Source: CALLPQ01 sp039819545
GTDB lineage: Bacteria; Pseudomonadota; Alphaproteobacteria; Caulobacterales; Parvularculaceae
Direction of reading: 5' to 3'
Length of the DNA stretch: 64,000 nucleotides
Assembly (NCBI GenBank): GCA_039819545.1
Contig: JBCBRS010000001.1
Location: 186,001-250,000, forward strand
Shown: positions 44,466 through 53,175 of the stretch, piece after piece
How positions within the stretch are numbered: position 1 is the first letter of the stretch
Layout of the letters: the number at the start of each line of letters is the position of its first letter
Made by a program: the position numbers and the translations under genes
The notes under the pieces: generated by a model
The model's input: the letters and a program-made list of their open reading frames with translations, nothing else
Database searches by the model: none
Told to the model about the DNA's origin: nothing

Positions 44466-44497
44466 TTAAGAAATCGAGTCGCTTAGGAGAACATTCA

Positions 44498-45133
44498 ATG
44501 AGTGGATGTTGCGAAAATAAGTCTTTTGACGGCACATCATCGGCCTACCGCCGCGCTCTTATTGCGGTGATCGCAATCAACGCGGTCATGTTCGTCATTG
44601 AGATGTCCGCAGGCGTGATTTCGGGATCACAGGCGTTGAAAGCTGACGCCTTGGACTTTGCTGGCGATACCACAACCTATGCCCTCAGTCTGATGGTCAT
44701 CGGAGCGAGCATTCGAACGCGCGCGTTTGCATCTTTGTTCAAGGGCGCTTCCTTAGCGCTGATCGCAATCGCCGTTTTGGGGATGACAGCACTGCGCGTT
44801 TTGGATGGGTCGCCCCCGGAAGCTGGCACAATGGGCTTGGTGGGCTTCATGGCGTTAGCGGCAAATGCTGCAAGCGTTCTGATCCTTCTGCGTTGGCGTG
44901 ACGGTGACAGCAATGTGCGATCGGTTTGGCTTTGCTCTCGAAATGATGCGATTGGAAATGTTGGTGTCATCTTAGCAGGCGGCCTCGTCGCGCTCACCGG
45001 TTCGGCATGGCCTGACCTCGTTGTGGCAATTCTATTGGCCAGCTTGTTCCTAAAATCAGCAAGCGCGATCACCTTGCAAGCGACGCGCGAGTTAAAGGCT
45101 GATCGAGCCATCCGATCACCGGTAGCGTCATGA
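44498..45133 (+). CDS. CDF-like cation transporter (short form)
   Basis: A 211-aa protein with six membrane segments in the cation diffusion facilitator fold: NAVMFVIEMSAGVISGSQALKADALDF (TM1-2) with the metal-site pair DFAGD (DxxxD), and DAIGN in TM5 where other CDFs have HxxxD. The C-terminal cytoplasmic metal-binding domain of longer CDFs is absent; the protein ends soon after TM6. An N-terminal SGCCENKS adds a Cys pair. The AGGAGA ribosome binding site is strong. It overlaps the following methyltransferase gene by 4 bp, giving a metal-induced operon. Confidence 0.85.
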   Translation: MSGCCENKSFDGTSSAYRRALIAVIAINAVMFVIEMSAGVISGSQALKADALDFAGDTTTYALSLMVIGASIRTRAFASLFKGASLALIAIAVLGMTALRVLDGSPPEAGTMGLVGFMALAANAASVLILLRWRDGDSNVRSVWLCSRNDAIGNVGVILAGGLVALTGSAWPDLVVAILLASLFLKSASAITLQATRELKADRAIRSPVAS

Positions 45134-45582
45134 GCGTTCGCATTCCACCGATTATGCAGGTCTTGCTATGTGGGGCCTTGGGTTGGGGACTGGCACTTTG
45201 CTTCCCCGGCCTGCGCTTCGGCGGCTGGTGGAGCCTCATGTTTGCTCTGGTCTTATTCATCGCGGGTGTGACCCTATTGGTGTTTGCGCTTACATCATTT
45301 TTTCAAGCAAAAACGACCGCAAACCCAATTGATGTGAGCCGAGCCGAATCACTCGTCACGTCTGGGTTATTTCGACTGAGCAGAAATCCTATGTACCTCG
45401 GAATGCTGCTCATACTGATAAGCGGCGTCTTTTGGATTGGAAATTGGTCTGCATTTTTAGCACCAGCCATTTTCTTTTGGGTGATGACTGAACTTCAAAT
45501 CAAACCTGAAGAACGAGCGCTGAAGGAAAAGTTCGGCGACACGTATATCGGGTACTGTAAGCGCACACGGCGATGGATTTAA
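45130..45582 (+). CDS. PEMT/isoprenylcysteine-methyltransferase-like membrane protein 1
   Basis: A 150-aa membrane protein of the PEMT/ICMT (PF04191-like) family. Three to four membrane segments are followed by the SAM-binding signature LFRLSRNPMYLGMLLILISG and the PEERALKEKFGDTYIGYCKRTRRWI end. It overlaps the transporter gene by 4 bp. In bacteria such proteins are often linked to metal resistance loci; the methyl acceptor is unknown. Confidence 0.85.
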   Translation: MSVRIPPIMQVLLCGALGWGLALCFPGLRFGGWWSLMFALVLFIAGVTLLVFALTSFFQAKTTANPIDVSRAESLVTSGLFRLSRNPMYLGMLLILISGVFWIGNWSAFLAPAIFFWVMTELQIKPEERALKEKFGDTYIGYCKRTRRWI

Positions 45583-46160
45583 TGGTGTTTGATTTGACGC
45601 TAGATGCATCAGCAATTTTGTTTGTGCTTTCACTGATCGGAGGCACGCTCCTGCTCGCCTTAGCATTGGCGAGCACGGCTTTTCGGACGTTCGAGTTCTT
45701 TCCTCCACCGAGCAAAAAGAGCTGGCAGTCCATAGCCTTCATCAGCTTATTTCGGCTGTTCGTTTATCCACTCATCGTTCTATCGGTTCTCAAGTATGAG
45801 CATCCTAACGATTGGAGCCAAACTATATTTGGATTCATGCTGTTGGTGATAGGATTTGGCACGGCATTTTTAATTACCTTTCAAATGGGATGGCGAAACG
45901 CATTTGGAGAGAAGCGAGGTCTACAAACTACTGGATGGTTCCGTTTCAGCCGGAACCCTGTCTATGTAGCAACTATAGTCGGATTGATTGGCTGGGGTAC
46001 CTTATTGCCTCAAACAGAGATCCTCCTTCTAATTGGTATTTGGGTGACGATGTATCTCGTCGCGCCATTTTTCGAAGAAACTTGGCTTGAAAACCAGTAC
46101 GGTGAAAAATACGCACAATACAAAGCTCGCACGCCACGTTTTATCGTGGGTTGCCTATGA
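45573..46160 (+). CDS. PEMT/isoprenylcysteine-methyltransferase-like membrane protein 2
   Basis: A 195-aa second member of the same family, with about five membrane segments, the SAM motif TGWFRFSRNPVYVATIVGLIGWG and the end FEETWLENQYGEKYAQYKARTPRFI. It overlaps the first copy by 10 bp. The two share the family signature but not the N-terminal region, so they look like an old duplication or two independent subfamilies; they may work as a pair. Confidence 0.83.
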   Translation: MDLMVFDLTLDASAILFVLSLIGGTLLLALALASTAFRTFEFFPPPSKKSWQSIAFISLFRLFVYPLIVLSVLKYEHPNDWSQTIFGFMLLVIGFGTAFLITFQMGWRNAFGEKRGLQTTGWFRFSRNPVYVATIVGLIGWGTLLPQTEILLLIGIWVTMYLVAPFFEETWLENQYGEKYAQYKARTPRFIVGCL

Positions 46161-46567
46161 TGGCTCAGCTCATTCGAAGCATACACGTTCTTCTGGGGTT
46201 GCTGTTGATCGCGATTGGTACAGCCACATTCCTGTTTCCAGAATTACTTAGTCACTACTCCATAGAAACAGATCAATCGGATAATCGTATTGCGTTGAGG
46301 GCGATTATTGGCGGTGGTGAAATAGGAATCGGAGCTTATTTAGCGTTCGCAAATTTCTTCGGGGTCCAACAAAAGTCCCTCAACTTGGCAGCGGTATTCC
46401 TTTTCTTGTCGGTCGGATTAGCTCGATTTATCGCAACGATGCTCGAAGCCAGTTCTGAGTTTCCGTGGCAACCAGTTCGCGAAGCTTCCATCGAAGTAGT
46501 TTTAGGTTTTCTTGCACTGCTAGCATTCAGGATATGCTCGTCAGATAGAGTTGAAGACCATCGCTGA
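46157..46567 (+). CDS. DUF4345-like membrane protein
   Basis: A ~136-aa protein with four hydrophobic segments. It resembles DUF4345 proteins: LIRSIHVLLGLLLIAIGTATFLFPELL, RAIIGGGEIGIGAYLAFANFFG and AAVFLFLSVGLARFIATMLE. ATG 46157 overlaps the upstream stop as ATGA; ATG 46160 and the TTG 46151 are alternatives. It is the last gene of the metal operon. The function is unknown. Confidence 0.72.
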   Translation: MMAQLIRSIHVLLGLLLIAIGTATFLFPELLSHYSIETDQSDNRIALRAIIGGGEIGIGAYLAFANFFGVQQKSLNLAAVFLFLSVGLARFIATMLEASSEFPWQPVREASIEVVLGFLALLAFRICSSDRVEDHR

Positions 46568-46718
46568 TTTTGGAGAAGCATCTGAGACAAATAATGCGCA
46601 TATTTCGGAGAGGCACACATGTCTGAATTTTAGAAACTTCAGCCACTCAGACTGAGCTTGATCAATTGCCAAAATTCGACAACGGGAGTTCTGGCCACAC
46701 GCGGGCCCCTGTGGAGAG

Positions 46719-47969
46719 TTATGAGGGAAACGTCGCAATCCTCAAATCATCATGCTCGAATGCGCTTGCCATACGATCAATTTGAATTTGGGTCTGCCCG
46801 AGTTCCGTAGCCACCGAACGCCACTCTACGGCAGCGGCACCTACTTCTCCTATAATTCCCTTTGCTTCTTCATTACCCAGACCGAACAACTCTGCCTGGG
46901 ATAAGGCGAGTTCGATTGAGCAAGTGCTTTCATCGAGACTTATGTTTGTCGTCAGGAATCGCGCCTTGAGATCGATCGGCGTCGGATTGAGATCATAGGC
47001 TGGCGAAAGGCACCATCCGGCTTTGCCAGCCCAAAGGAAACCATGATTGCGAAGATGGTCGTCTACATTCGAGATCAAAATGTTGAAGATTACGCGTCTA
47101 AAAAGCTCGGCGGCATCCTTCTTCGCATTTGCGCCGTGCCTCCCGAGCTCATCAACAATCTCTGGGTAACTTGCCCGCTCGCCGTCATTTGCCTGTAACA
47201 TCGACATGGCGGACAAGAATGGGATCCGAATGTCCCCATGTCGGTCAAAACGCCACGAAATCAAAACCTGCTTGTTCCCAACTCGCTGGAGTTCGTGCCG
47301 GGGCACCGTTATGCCTGCACGCTCAGCCAAAGTGAGAGCGATATGCTCCCAAGTTTCGATGCTGTAATCGTCTGTATCTTTTGGAAACTTCGCTATGGCC
47401 AATACACCATGAGCATCCACTATGGAGGCCTTGGGTCTCGCACCACCAAGCGATGATCCAGGCGCAAAGATTAAGGACAGATCTTCATCCGTTTCTTCAT
47501 CACGCTCAATTCTTTGCGCACTCTCAAGTAAGCGGCCAAGCTGAATAAAGCCCGGCACGCCCTCTCCAATTGGTTTTTGAAACTCTTCATCATCCGGTCG
47601 TTTGAACCGAAGCGCGCCGAGCCGGGAGACATCACTTACACCGAGTAAAAAGTCCGCCTCATGTAGCGTCTTTGGTGGACGACCCTCGGTGCGTGCCGTT
47701 CGCCTCTCCGCACGCTGCATAAGTCGCCGCCCCCATGTATCTGGGGCAGAATCTCCGATTGAACCAAACATTTCCCGGCCTTCACCCGGATGAAACATGC
47801 CGCCGCCGACAGCAAGGCTCGGCTCAAGCGAAAATCTGGCGGGATGGCTGAGCCATTCGTCATGATACTGAAAGGTGACAGACTCTCGGCCACGGGCTGC
47901 CTGCCGGTAGAGTGTTCCGACGCGCAGCGTATCGCCATCAAGCGAGATATGGACTTCTATTTCCGTCAT
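46719..47969 (-). CDS. hipA: HipA-type serine/threonine kinase toxin
   Basis: A 416-aa HipA-family kinase; in E. coli HipA phosphorylates glutamyl-tRNA synthetase and induces dormancy. Family features: SLGGARPKASIVDAHGVLAIAKFPK (ATP-lysine region), LISWRFDRHGDIRIPFLS, the catalytic loop FNILISNVDDHLRNHGFLW with the Asp/His/Asn set and the metal-site CLSPAYDLNPTP. It overlaps hipB by 4 bp. It ends the minus-strand accessory block, convergent with the DUF4345 gene. The target in this host is unknown. Confidence 0.92.
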   Translation of the reverse strand: MTEIEVHISLDGDTLRVGTLYRQAARGRESVTFQYHDEWLSHPARFSLEPSLAVGGGMFHPGEGREMFGSIGDSAPDTWGRRLMQRAERRTARTEGRPPKTLHEADFLLGVSDVSRLGALRFKRPDDEEFQKPIGEGVPGFIQLGRLLESAQRIERDEETDEDLSLIFAPGSSLGGARPKASIVDAHGVLAIAKFPKDTDDYSIETWEHIALTLAERAGITVPRHELQRVGNKQVLISWRFDRHGDIRIPFLSAMSMLQANDGERASYPEIVDELGRHGANAKKDAAELFRRVIFNILISNVDDHLRNHGFLWAGKAGWCLSPAYDLNPTPIDLKARFLTTNISLDESTCSIELALSQAELFGLGNEEAKGIIGEVGAAAVEWRSVATELGQTQIQIDRMASAFEHDDLRIATFPS

Positions 47970-48280
47970 TTTCGTTTGGGCCTGACGCGTTTGGGTAATT
48001 CGGCAGAGGACAGCGACAACCCAAGTTCGTCATTAACTGGGTCGGCGATCTCGCTAAGTCCATCCAAGAGCCCCAACGCATTGAGGACGGATGCGTAAAT
48101 ACCAATGCTCACGCCATGGTCTCCATCCTCAATGCGTGACAATGTCTTTCGCGTTGTGAATGCCCTATCCGCGACAGTTTCCATGGTTAGGCCCCGGCGT
48201 TTGCGCGCATCAGCAATGTCCTGACCAAGCTTTCGCAAGGTCCGGCGCACAGCGTTTGGCGGCGTTGTCGGTGTCGGCAT
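47966..48280 (-). CDS. hipB: HipB-type antitoxin (XRE/HTH)
   Basis: A 104-aa HTH_3 protein: LRKLGQDIADARKRRGLTMETVADRAFTTRKTLSRIEDGDHGVSIGIYASVLNALGLLDGLSEIAD. It would bind HipA and repress the pair. The ATGA overlap with hipA is the usual antitoxin-first arrangement. The upstream gap (48281-48401) is AT-rich and is the likely hipBA promoter. Confidence 0.9.
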   Translation of the reverse strand: MPTPTTPPNAVRRTLRKLGQDIADARKRRGLTMETVADRAFTTRKTLSRIEDGDHGVSIGIYASVLNALGLLDGLSEIADPVNDELGLSLSSAELPKRVRPKRK

Positions 48281-48401
48281 AAATGTACCCTTCAGTGCTC
48301 AATATCACATATAATGGGTCTTGAAGGTTGCTTTTTCAAGAATTTTATCCATTTTGCGGCGATCACATGAAGTCCGACCAAAGCCTTGGTTCCGACCGAC
48401 C

Positions 48402-48815
48402 TCAGCATGCATCACCCAGGTCAGCGTTTACACGAGATACGACGCCTCGCTCATTGCCCAGCTTTCTGGCTACCTGCTGGATGAAATGATCAAACCGGCG
48501 TTGCCCCAAGGCATGCGCCGCATCTCTCTGGCCCTCTGGGATCGGTTCTGTTCGCGTCAGCCAATAGAACACAAAATGCGCAGTTGTTTCGAGACTCAGC
48601 GCTGTGTCGCGTTCAATTTCTCCCTGCCTGCGATCAAAAGCGTCCATCCGGCGAATCAAACGCTCTTCAAGCACAAGATTGGATTCCGGATCGAAAAACC
48701 GACTGAGCGCCTCTTCCACAATATCGGTTTTCGTAACGCCTGGCTCTCGAGCCCGTCTCTCAAGTTCAGCATGTAGTTTGTGGGATAAACGAAGGTTCAC
48801 ACGCGGTTTGCTCAT
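48402..48815 (-). CDS. ribbon-helix-helix (CopG/TraD-like) transfer regulator
   Basis: A 137-aa protein with an N-terminal ribbon-helix-helix: SKPRVNLRLSHKLHAELERRAREPGVTKTDIVEEALSRFF. The rest is helical with a hydrophobic FVFYWLTRTEPIP patch. A gene of this type directly follows traG in many Rhizobiales and sphingomonad conjugation loci. Here it lies 3 bp behind traG, so co-transcription is nearly certain. In those loci trbB would come next; here hipBA does. Confidence 0.83.
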   Translation of the reverse strand: MSKPRVNLRLSHKLHAELERRAREPGVTKTDIVEEALSRFFDPESNLVLEERLIRRMDAFDRRQGEIERDTALSLETTAHFVFYWLTRTEPIPEGQRDAAHALGQRRFDHFIQQVARKLGNERGVVSRVNADLGDAC

Positions 48816-48818
48816 TTT

Positions 48819-50783
48819 CTAAAACTCCGGCAGCGTATTGTCATCGGCAAGGTCCAGCGCGACCGCCCGGCGTATCGTTTCAAGTGTCTGCTGCGAACCG
48901 ACATCCTCTTCATCATCGATTTCTGGAGACACATCCGGTTCGACTTGGGCAGCAACGTCCTGATCAGGCCGATCGAGATTAGGTTCGATCTCTCGGTTCC
49001 CCTCGGAAGAGGTTTTGTTTTCTTCGGGTTTAACCGCAGAACGTGCGGTACAACGAATATCTGTCCAGCCGCTAATACCGTTTGAGAGAACTGGCATCTT
49101 TTTTGGGGGCGGCAGTATTCGAACCGTGAAGTTGCGATCTTTGAAGTAGCGAAGTTTTTTCGCAAGGATCGGCGGTGTGCCGGACACCATGAGGACCTCA
49201 TCGGCAGGAGATAATTGCATGACTTCGCCGGGCGTCATGAGCGCGCGCTGCGTTTCCTGACGCGACACCATCATGTGGCTCAGCCAAGGTGCAAGTCGGT
49301 GGCCTGTATAATTCTTCTGTGATCGCAGCTCTGTTTTAGCCCCCAAGGCTTCAGAGATGCGTTTGGCAGTGCGCTCATCATTCGTCGAAAAAGCGATTCG
49401 AACATGGCAATTGTCTAGGATCGCATTGTTCGGCCCGTAGGCCTTTTCGATTTGATTGAGAGATTGGGCAATCAGATAGGCGCGCACGCCATACCCAGCC
49501 ATGAAGGCAAGCGCACTTTCAAAAAAGTCGAGTCGCCCAAGCGCTGGAAACTCATCAAGCATAAGCAATATCTTCCGCCGACCCGATTCCGGCATGGCTT
49601 CAGTCAGTCTTCGGCCAATTTGATTAAGGACCAAACGCATTAGCGGTTTTGTGCGCGACAGATCAGACGGCGGAACGACCAAGTAAAGCGACATGGGCTT
49701 ATCAGGGCGAGCGAGGTCGCTGATCCGCCAATCACTTACTGACGTGACTTCTGCAATAACTGGGTCACGATAAAGACCCAGAAAACTGAGCGCCGTGGAC
49801 AGGACGCCCGATCGCTCATTTTCCGATTTATTGAGGAGTTCACGAGCGGCACCGGCAACGACAGGATGCACGCTGCTTTTGCCATTCGAAAGAACAATGT
49901 GCTTTGTTTTGAGCATCGCACCGAGCGTTTTCTCAAAGCTTCTCGAAGGGTCTGACAAAAAGTGCGCGCACCCTGAAAGGGTTTTGTCTTTCTCAGCGTA
50001 GAGCACATGCAAAATCACGCCGACAAGCAATGAGTGCGCGGTCTTTTCCCAATGGCTGCGACGCTCAAGCGAACCTTCCGGGTCAACTAGGATGTCAGCA
50101 ATGTTCTGTACGTCGCGCACTTCGCTTGCGCCTTTACGAACCTCCATCAACGGATTGAAACGGGAGCTGGACGCATCTGTGGGATCGAACCGAATGCAAT
50201 TTGAAAACGAACCGCGCCACCCGGAGGTAAGCTCCCAGTTTTCTCCCTTTATGTCGTGGATCACCGCGCTTCCCGTCCAGGAAAGAAGAGTTGGGATGAC
50301 CAACCCAACGCCCTTACCTGATCTCGTCGGCGCAAAGGCAAGCACGTGTTCAGGTCCGTTATGACGCAAATATCTATTTTTCCAGCGTCCTAGAAAAACT
50401 CCATCGTCATCTAGTAGCCCTGCTCTAACGAGATCGGATTTTTCCGACCAACGCGCCGAGCCATAAGTTGTGACACTGCGTTCCCAGCGTGACCGCCAAA
50501 CCGAACCAGCAACCGCAGCAAGGATACCGAGCAATCCACCACTTGCTGCGATAGCCCCGCCGCGGGCAAACACTTCGGGAGCATAGGCCTCGTAGGCATA
50601 CCACCATTGGAAAAGCCGCCATGGTCGATAAACGGGCCAGTCATCCCATAAAAACCAAGGCTGCCCGAGCCCTGCTTGGTAACCCAGGGCATGTGCAACC
50701 CATTGCGTTGCGCCCCACATGGTCAAAACAATGATGGATAGGACGATTAGAAACTGACCGATCAGTATCTTTGACGGCGACAT
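48819..50783 (-). CDS. traG: VirD4/TraG-type conjugal coupling protein
   Basis: A 654-aa type IV coupling protein that delivers the relaxase-DNA complex to the secretion channel. Two N-terminal membrane segments (LIVLSIIVLTMWGATQW; about 75-100) precede the ATPase domain with Walker A HVLAFAPTRSGKGVGLVIP and Walker B ILLMLDEFPALGRLDFFE; the RLS-like RISEALGAKTELRSQ and MVSRQETQRALMTPGEVMQL segments are typical of TraG of IncP-like systems. The C terminus is acidic and likely disordered. A tandem operator-like motif lies 68-87 bp upstream. Confidence 0.93.
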   Translation of the reverse strand: MSPSKILIGQFLIVLSIIVLTMWGATQWVAHALGYQAGLGQPWFLWDDWPVYRPWRLFQWWYAYEAYAPEVFARGGAIAASGGLLGILAAVAGSVWRSRWERSVTTYGSARWSEKSDLVRAGLLDDDGVFLGRWKNRYLRHNGPEHVLAFAPTRSGKGVGLVIPTLLSWTGSAVIHDIKGENWELTSGWRGSFSNCIRFDPTDASSSRFNPLMEVRKGASEVRDVQNIADILVDPEGSLERRSHWEKTAHSLLVGVILHVLYAEKDKTLSGCAHFLSDPSRSFEKTLGAMLKTKHIVLSNGKSSVHPVVAGAARELLNKSENERSGVLSTALSFLGLYRDPVIAEVTSVSDWRISDLARPDKPMSLYLVVPPSDLSRTKPLMRLVLNQIGRRLTEAMPESGRRKILLMLDEFPALGRLDFFESALAFMAGYGVRAYLIAQSLNQIEKAYGPNNAILDNCHVRIAFSTNDERTAKRISEALGAKTELRSQKNYTGHRLAPWLSHMMVSRQETQRALMTPGEVMQLSPADEVLMVSGTPPILAKKLRYFKDRNFTVRILPPPKKMPVLSNGISGWTDIRCTARSAVKPEENKTSSEGNREIEPNLDRPDQDVAAQVEPDVSPEIDDEEDVGSQQTLETIRRAVALDLADDNTLPEF

Positions 50784-50850
50784 CGCATAGAGGCTCCCAT
50801 TCAGAAAACCTCTTCAGTGTTTCGTGTCTGATCAGATTCAACTAGTGTGA

Positions 50851-50870
50851 ATGGCGGCAAATGGCGGCAT
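50851..50870 (-). promoter_or_regulatory. tandem 10-bp motif upstream of traG
   Basis: On the minus strand: ATGCCGCCAT followed directly by TTGCCGCCAT, 68-87 bp before the traG start. Related tandem units occur at 55317-55346 and 56130-56149, in front of the other transfer genes. Ten-bp periodicity puts the units on one DNA face, as for a repressor or activator binding cooperatively. Confidence 0.5.
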
Positions 50871-50962
50871 AAGTCGCAAGGTTAGTTTTCTGCTCAAACA
50901 ACGAATACCGAAGGTGTCTCAATAGGCTATAGACATCTTAGTTTAGGATCGGTGAGAAGCCG

Positions 50963-53026
50963 TTACCGCCAACGAATCTTGTCGCGGTCCACACTTTGCA
51001 ACACGGTGCCGAGAGCGCTATCCACGTTTGTTAAGTGGATCACTAGATGGTCCATACTGCGCGTGAGCGAAATCATCAGCCAATTTAACGCATATGCACG
51101 TTGGGCTGCGAAAACCTTCTCTTTGAATTTAGTTTCATCGAAGAGAAAGCCTTCATTGGTTTTGACCTCATTTCGCAAACCGTGTTGATCGATATCCGGA
51201 TTAGCCAGCAAGTAATCGAAAAAGCTATCGAGACCCAGACAAACCGTGGACCAGCCTTCCATGCCTCGGCAACTTTGATAAAGCACCGCACGCAATGAAG
51301 TCTGTCGGCTTGGATATTCCCGGTTTTGCCGAACCTCCCAATCATAGCCACGCCAATAGTCGGCGCCACAGCTCTCTTGAACGGTCTCAAACAAATTACA
51401 ATAATTGGCATTCGGAGTAGATGCGGGTTGCGGCAAACAAACCAGCGCATCTACTGGGCGCATAGCCGCTTGATCTGAAAAATCCTCATCTAAAATACTT
51501 AGCACACGCTCAATCGCACGGCGTGGTTGGGACTCCGCCACTACGGTAACCCTTCCACCGGTCACTGTTTGGTCTGGTTTCACATCCCAATCAGGGACTC
51601 GAAGCGCGCTGGCAATATCATTGATTGTGTCGCAAGTCGCAGCCTTGGTACGCCTTGAAGTATACAATGGCTGGATCCTGTTCTTAGGGATATCTCCGCG
51701 ATCCCAATCACAACGATCTTGATTTACGAATTGATCCACACCATCAGCAACAATAACGCGCTCCGGACCGAATACATCATAAATTAGATCGCGGTGTGCT
51801 TCGCTCCAATCCTGCCCCTCGTCTACGAGTAGAAAATCATATGGCGCCGGAAATTCTTTGCGAAATGTACTAATGTCTGCCCAGGTTGATGGCGTCCGAG
51901 GTTCGCACCGACAAACTTTTCCCATCGCGCGTATCGCACAGCATGGTATCTGCTCTTCCAAAAACTCTTCAGGCTTGCGCAACGCGCTTAAAAATAGTGC
52001 TTCGCGCTCGTCCAATTCATACAATTCAGCCGTGCGGGCCACAGTATCGGCACCGAAGGCAAGACCGAATAATTGACGCATAAGGACCCATCGCGTTTCA
52101 ACCATCGGGATTGGATAAATGTCTTTATGCCGATCTCGGATAATGGACATAGATCGCGCCATGTCAGAAATCAGACCGTGATTATATGTTACAATTCGCG
52201 TACTTTTGCCTTGGCGAGCAAGATAAATCGCCATCTGAATCAACGCGAACGTTTTGCCGGTTCCGGCTCTCCCACGGAACATCAACAAGCCCGAGCCAAG
52301 ATTACGCACATAATTCTGCTTGTCGGCGTCGAACCGTTTTTCCGTTAGCGCATTAAGTCGTTTCAAGTCCAGCTTGGTGGGCTCTATTTTCTGCGTCAGA
52401 GAGCCAACCAGACTATCATAGCTGTGGTGTTGGCTGCCTTGATCTGCAGGCACCAAGGTTTGAACTTTACCTTGCGCGCTGTTTACGCCAAAGCCATCTA
52501 TCAATTGTTGCCAATTGAAATCGCCGCAAATCACATTTGTCCGTCCGGTCGGAAGCGTTTCACCTAAACTGCCCGGCGGAACGCGCCGCAACCAAAGTAC
52601 CGATTGTACGTAAGTTTTATGGCGCCGCGCTTTTCCCATATAAGAAAACTGCTGAAGATCCTTCAATGCCCAGACTTGGGCATCAGCTTGCGCGGTCGCA
52701 TCGTGCCACCCATTTTCATACTGAACTTCTACATGCGTGCCATGGCGTCTCACAGCATCCGGTGAATGGTTCTTTACTTCCACACAAGCAACGAAAGACT
52801 GAACGGGTATCCCCTCGGAAGTTCGGAACATTTGTTCAGTAGAGCGAGTATCCTCGAATATCAATACGCAATCAATTTCTCGGTCCTTAGCAAAGACCTG
52901 AGGCACGATTGCAAGCCGAATATCGGGATGATTAATATCCGGCGCACTCGCTATCAGAGCCTTTTTTAAATGCTCGACATTCGCTTGTTCTGATGTTTCT
53001 GATGGTCCGAGGATAACAATCGTCAT
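50963..53026 (-). CDS. NERD-like nuclease fused to SF1 helicase
   Basis: A 687-aa protein. The N-terminal region (about 1-150) has the PD-(D/E)xK-type pattern of NERD nucleases: D52 in REIDCVLIF and E83/K85 in ACVEVKNH. A superfamily 1 helicase follows with Walker A FRGRAGTGKTFALIQ (about 252-259), Walker B LLVDEGQDW (401-406), VLYQSCRGMEGWSTVCLG and WLMISLTRSMDHLVIHL near the C terminus. It sits as cargo between traG and the relaxase, flanked by non-coding gaps. Nuclease-helicase fusions of this kind include the phage-defence protein Nhi; defence is therefore a plausible role but not shown here. A DNA repair or transfer role is the alternative. Confidence 0.8.
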   Translation of the reverse strand: MTIVILGPSETSEQANVEHLKKALIASAPDINHPDIRLAIVPQVFAKDREIDCVLIFEDTRSTEQMFRTSEGIPVQSFVACVEVKNHSPDAVRRHGTHVEVQYENGWHDATAQADAQVWALKDLQQFSYMGKARRHKTYVQSVLWLRRVPPGSLGETLPTGRTNVICGDFNWQQLIDGFGVNSAQGKVQTLVPADQGSQHHSYDSLVGSLTQKIEPTKLDLKRLNALTEKRFDADKQNYVRNLGSGLLMFRGRAGTGKTFALIQMAIYLARQGKSTRIVTYNHGLISDMARSMSIIRDRHKDIYPIPMVETRWVLMRQLFGLAFGADTVARTAELYELDEREALFLSALRKPEEFLEEQIPCCAIRAMGKVCRCEPRTPSTWADISTFRKEFPAPYDFLLVDEGQDWSEAHRDLIYDVFGPERVIVADGVDQFVNQDRCDWDRGDIPKNRIQPLYTSRRTKAATCDTINDIASALRVPDWDVKPDQTVTGGRVTVVAESQPRRAIERVLSILDEDFSDQAAMRPVDALVCLPQPASTPNANYCNLFETVQESCGADYWRGYDWEVRQNREYPSRQTSLRAVLYQSCRGMEGWSTVCLGLDSFFDYLLANPDIDQHGLRNEVKTNEGFLFDETKFKEKVFAAQRAYALNWLMISLTRSMDHLVIHLTNVDSALGTVLQSVDRDKIRWR

Positions 53027-53175
53027 TTGGTATTGCTTGTATCAACCGCAAATTAAGTCAAATATTTTCAGCGAAAAACCCTTTGTTGTTTATTGCTTCG
53101 CTTCAGGATCACTTCGGCCATCAAATAGCGTTAGTACGCACGGTTAGGCGATTCGACTTCGGATGATTGAGACGG

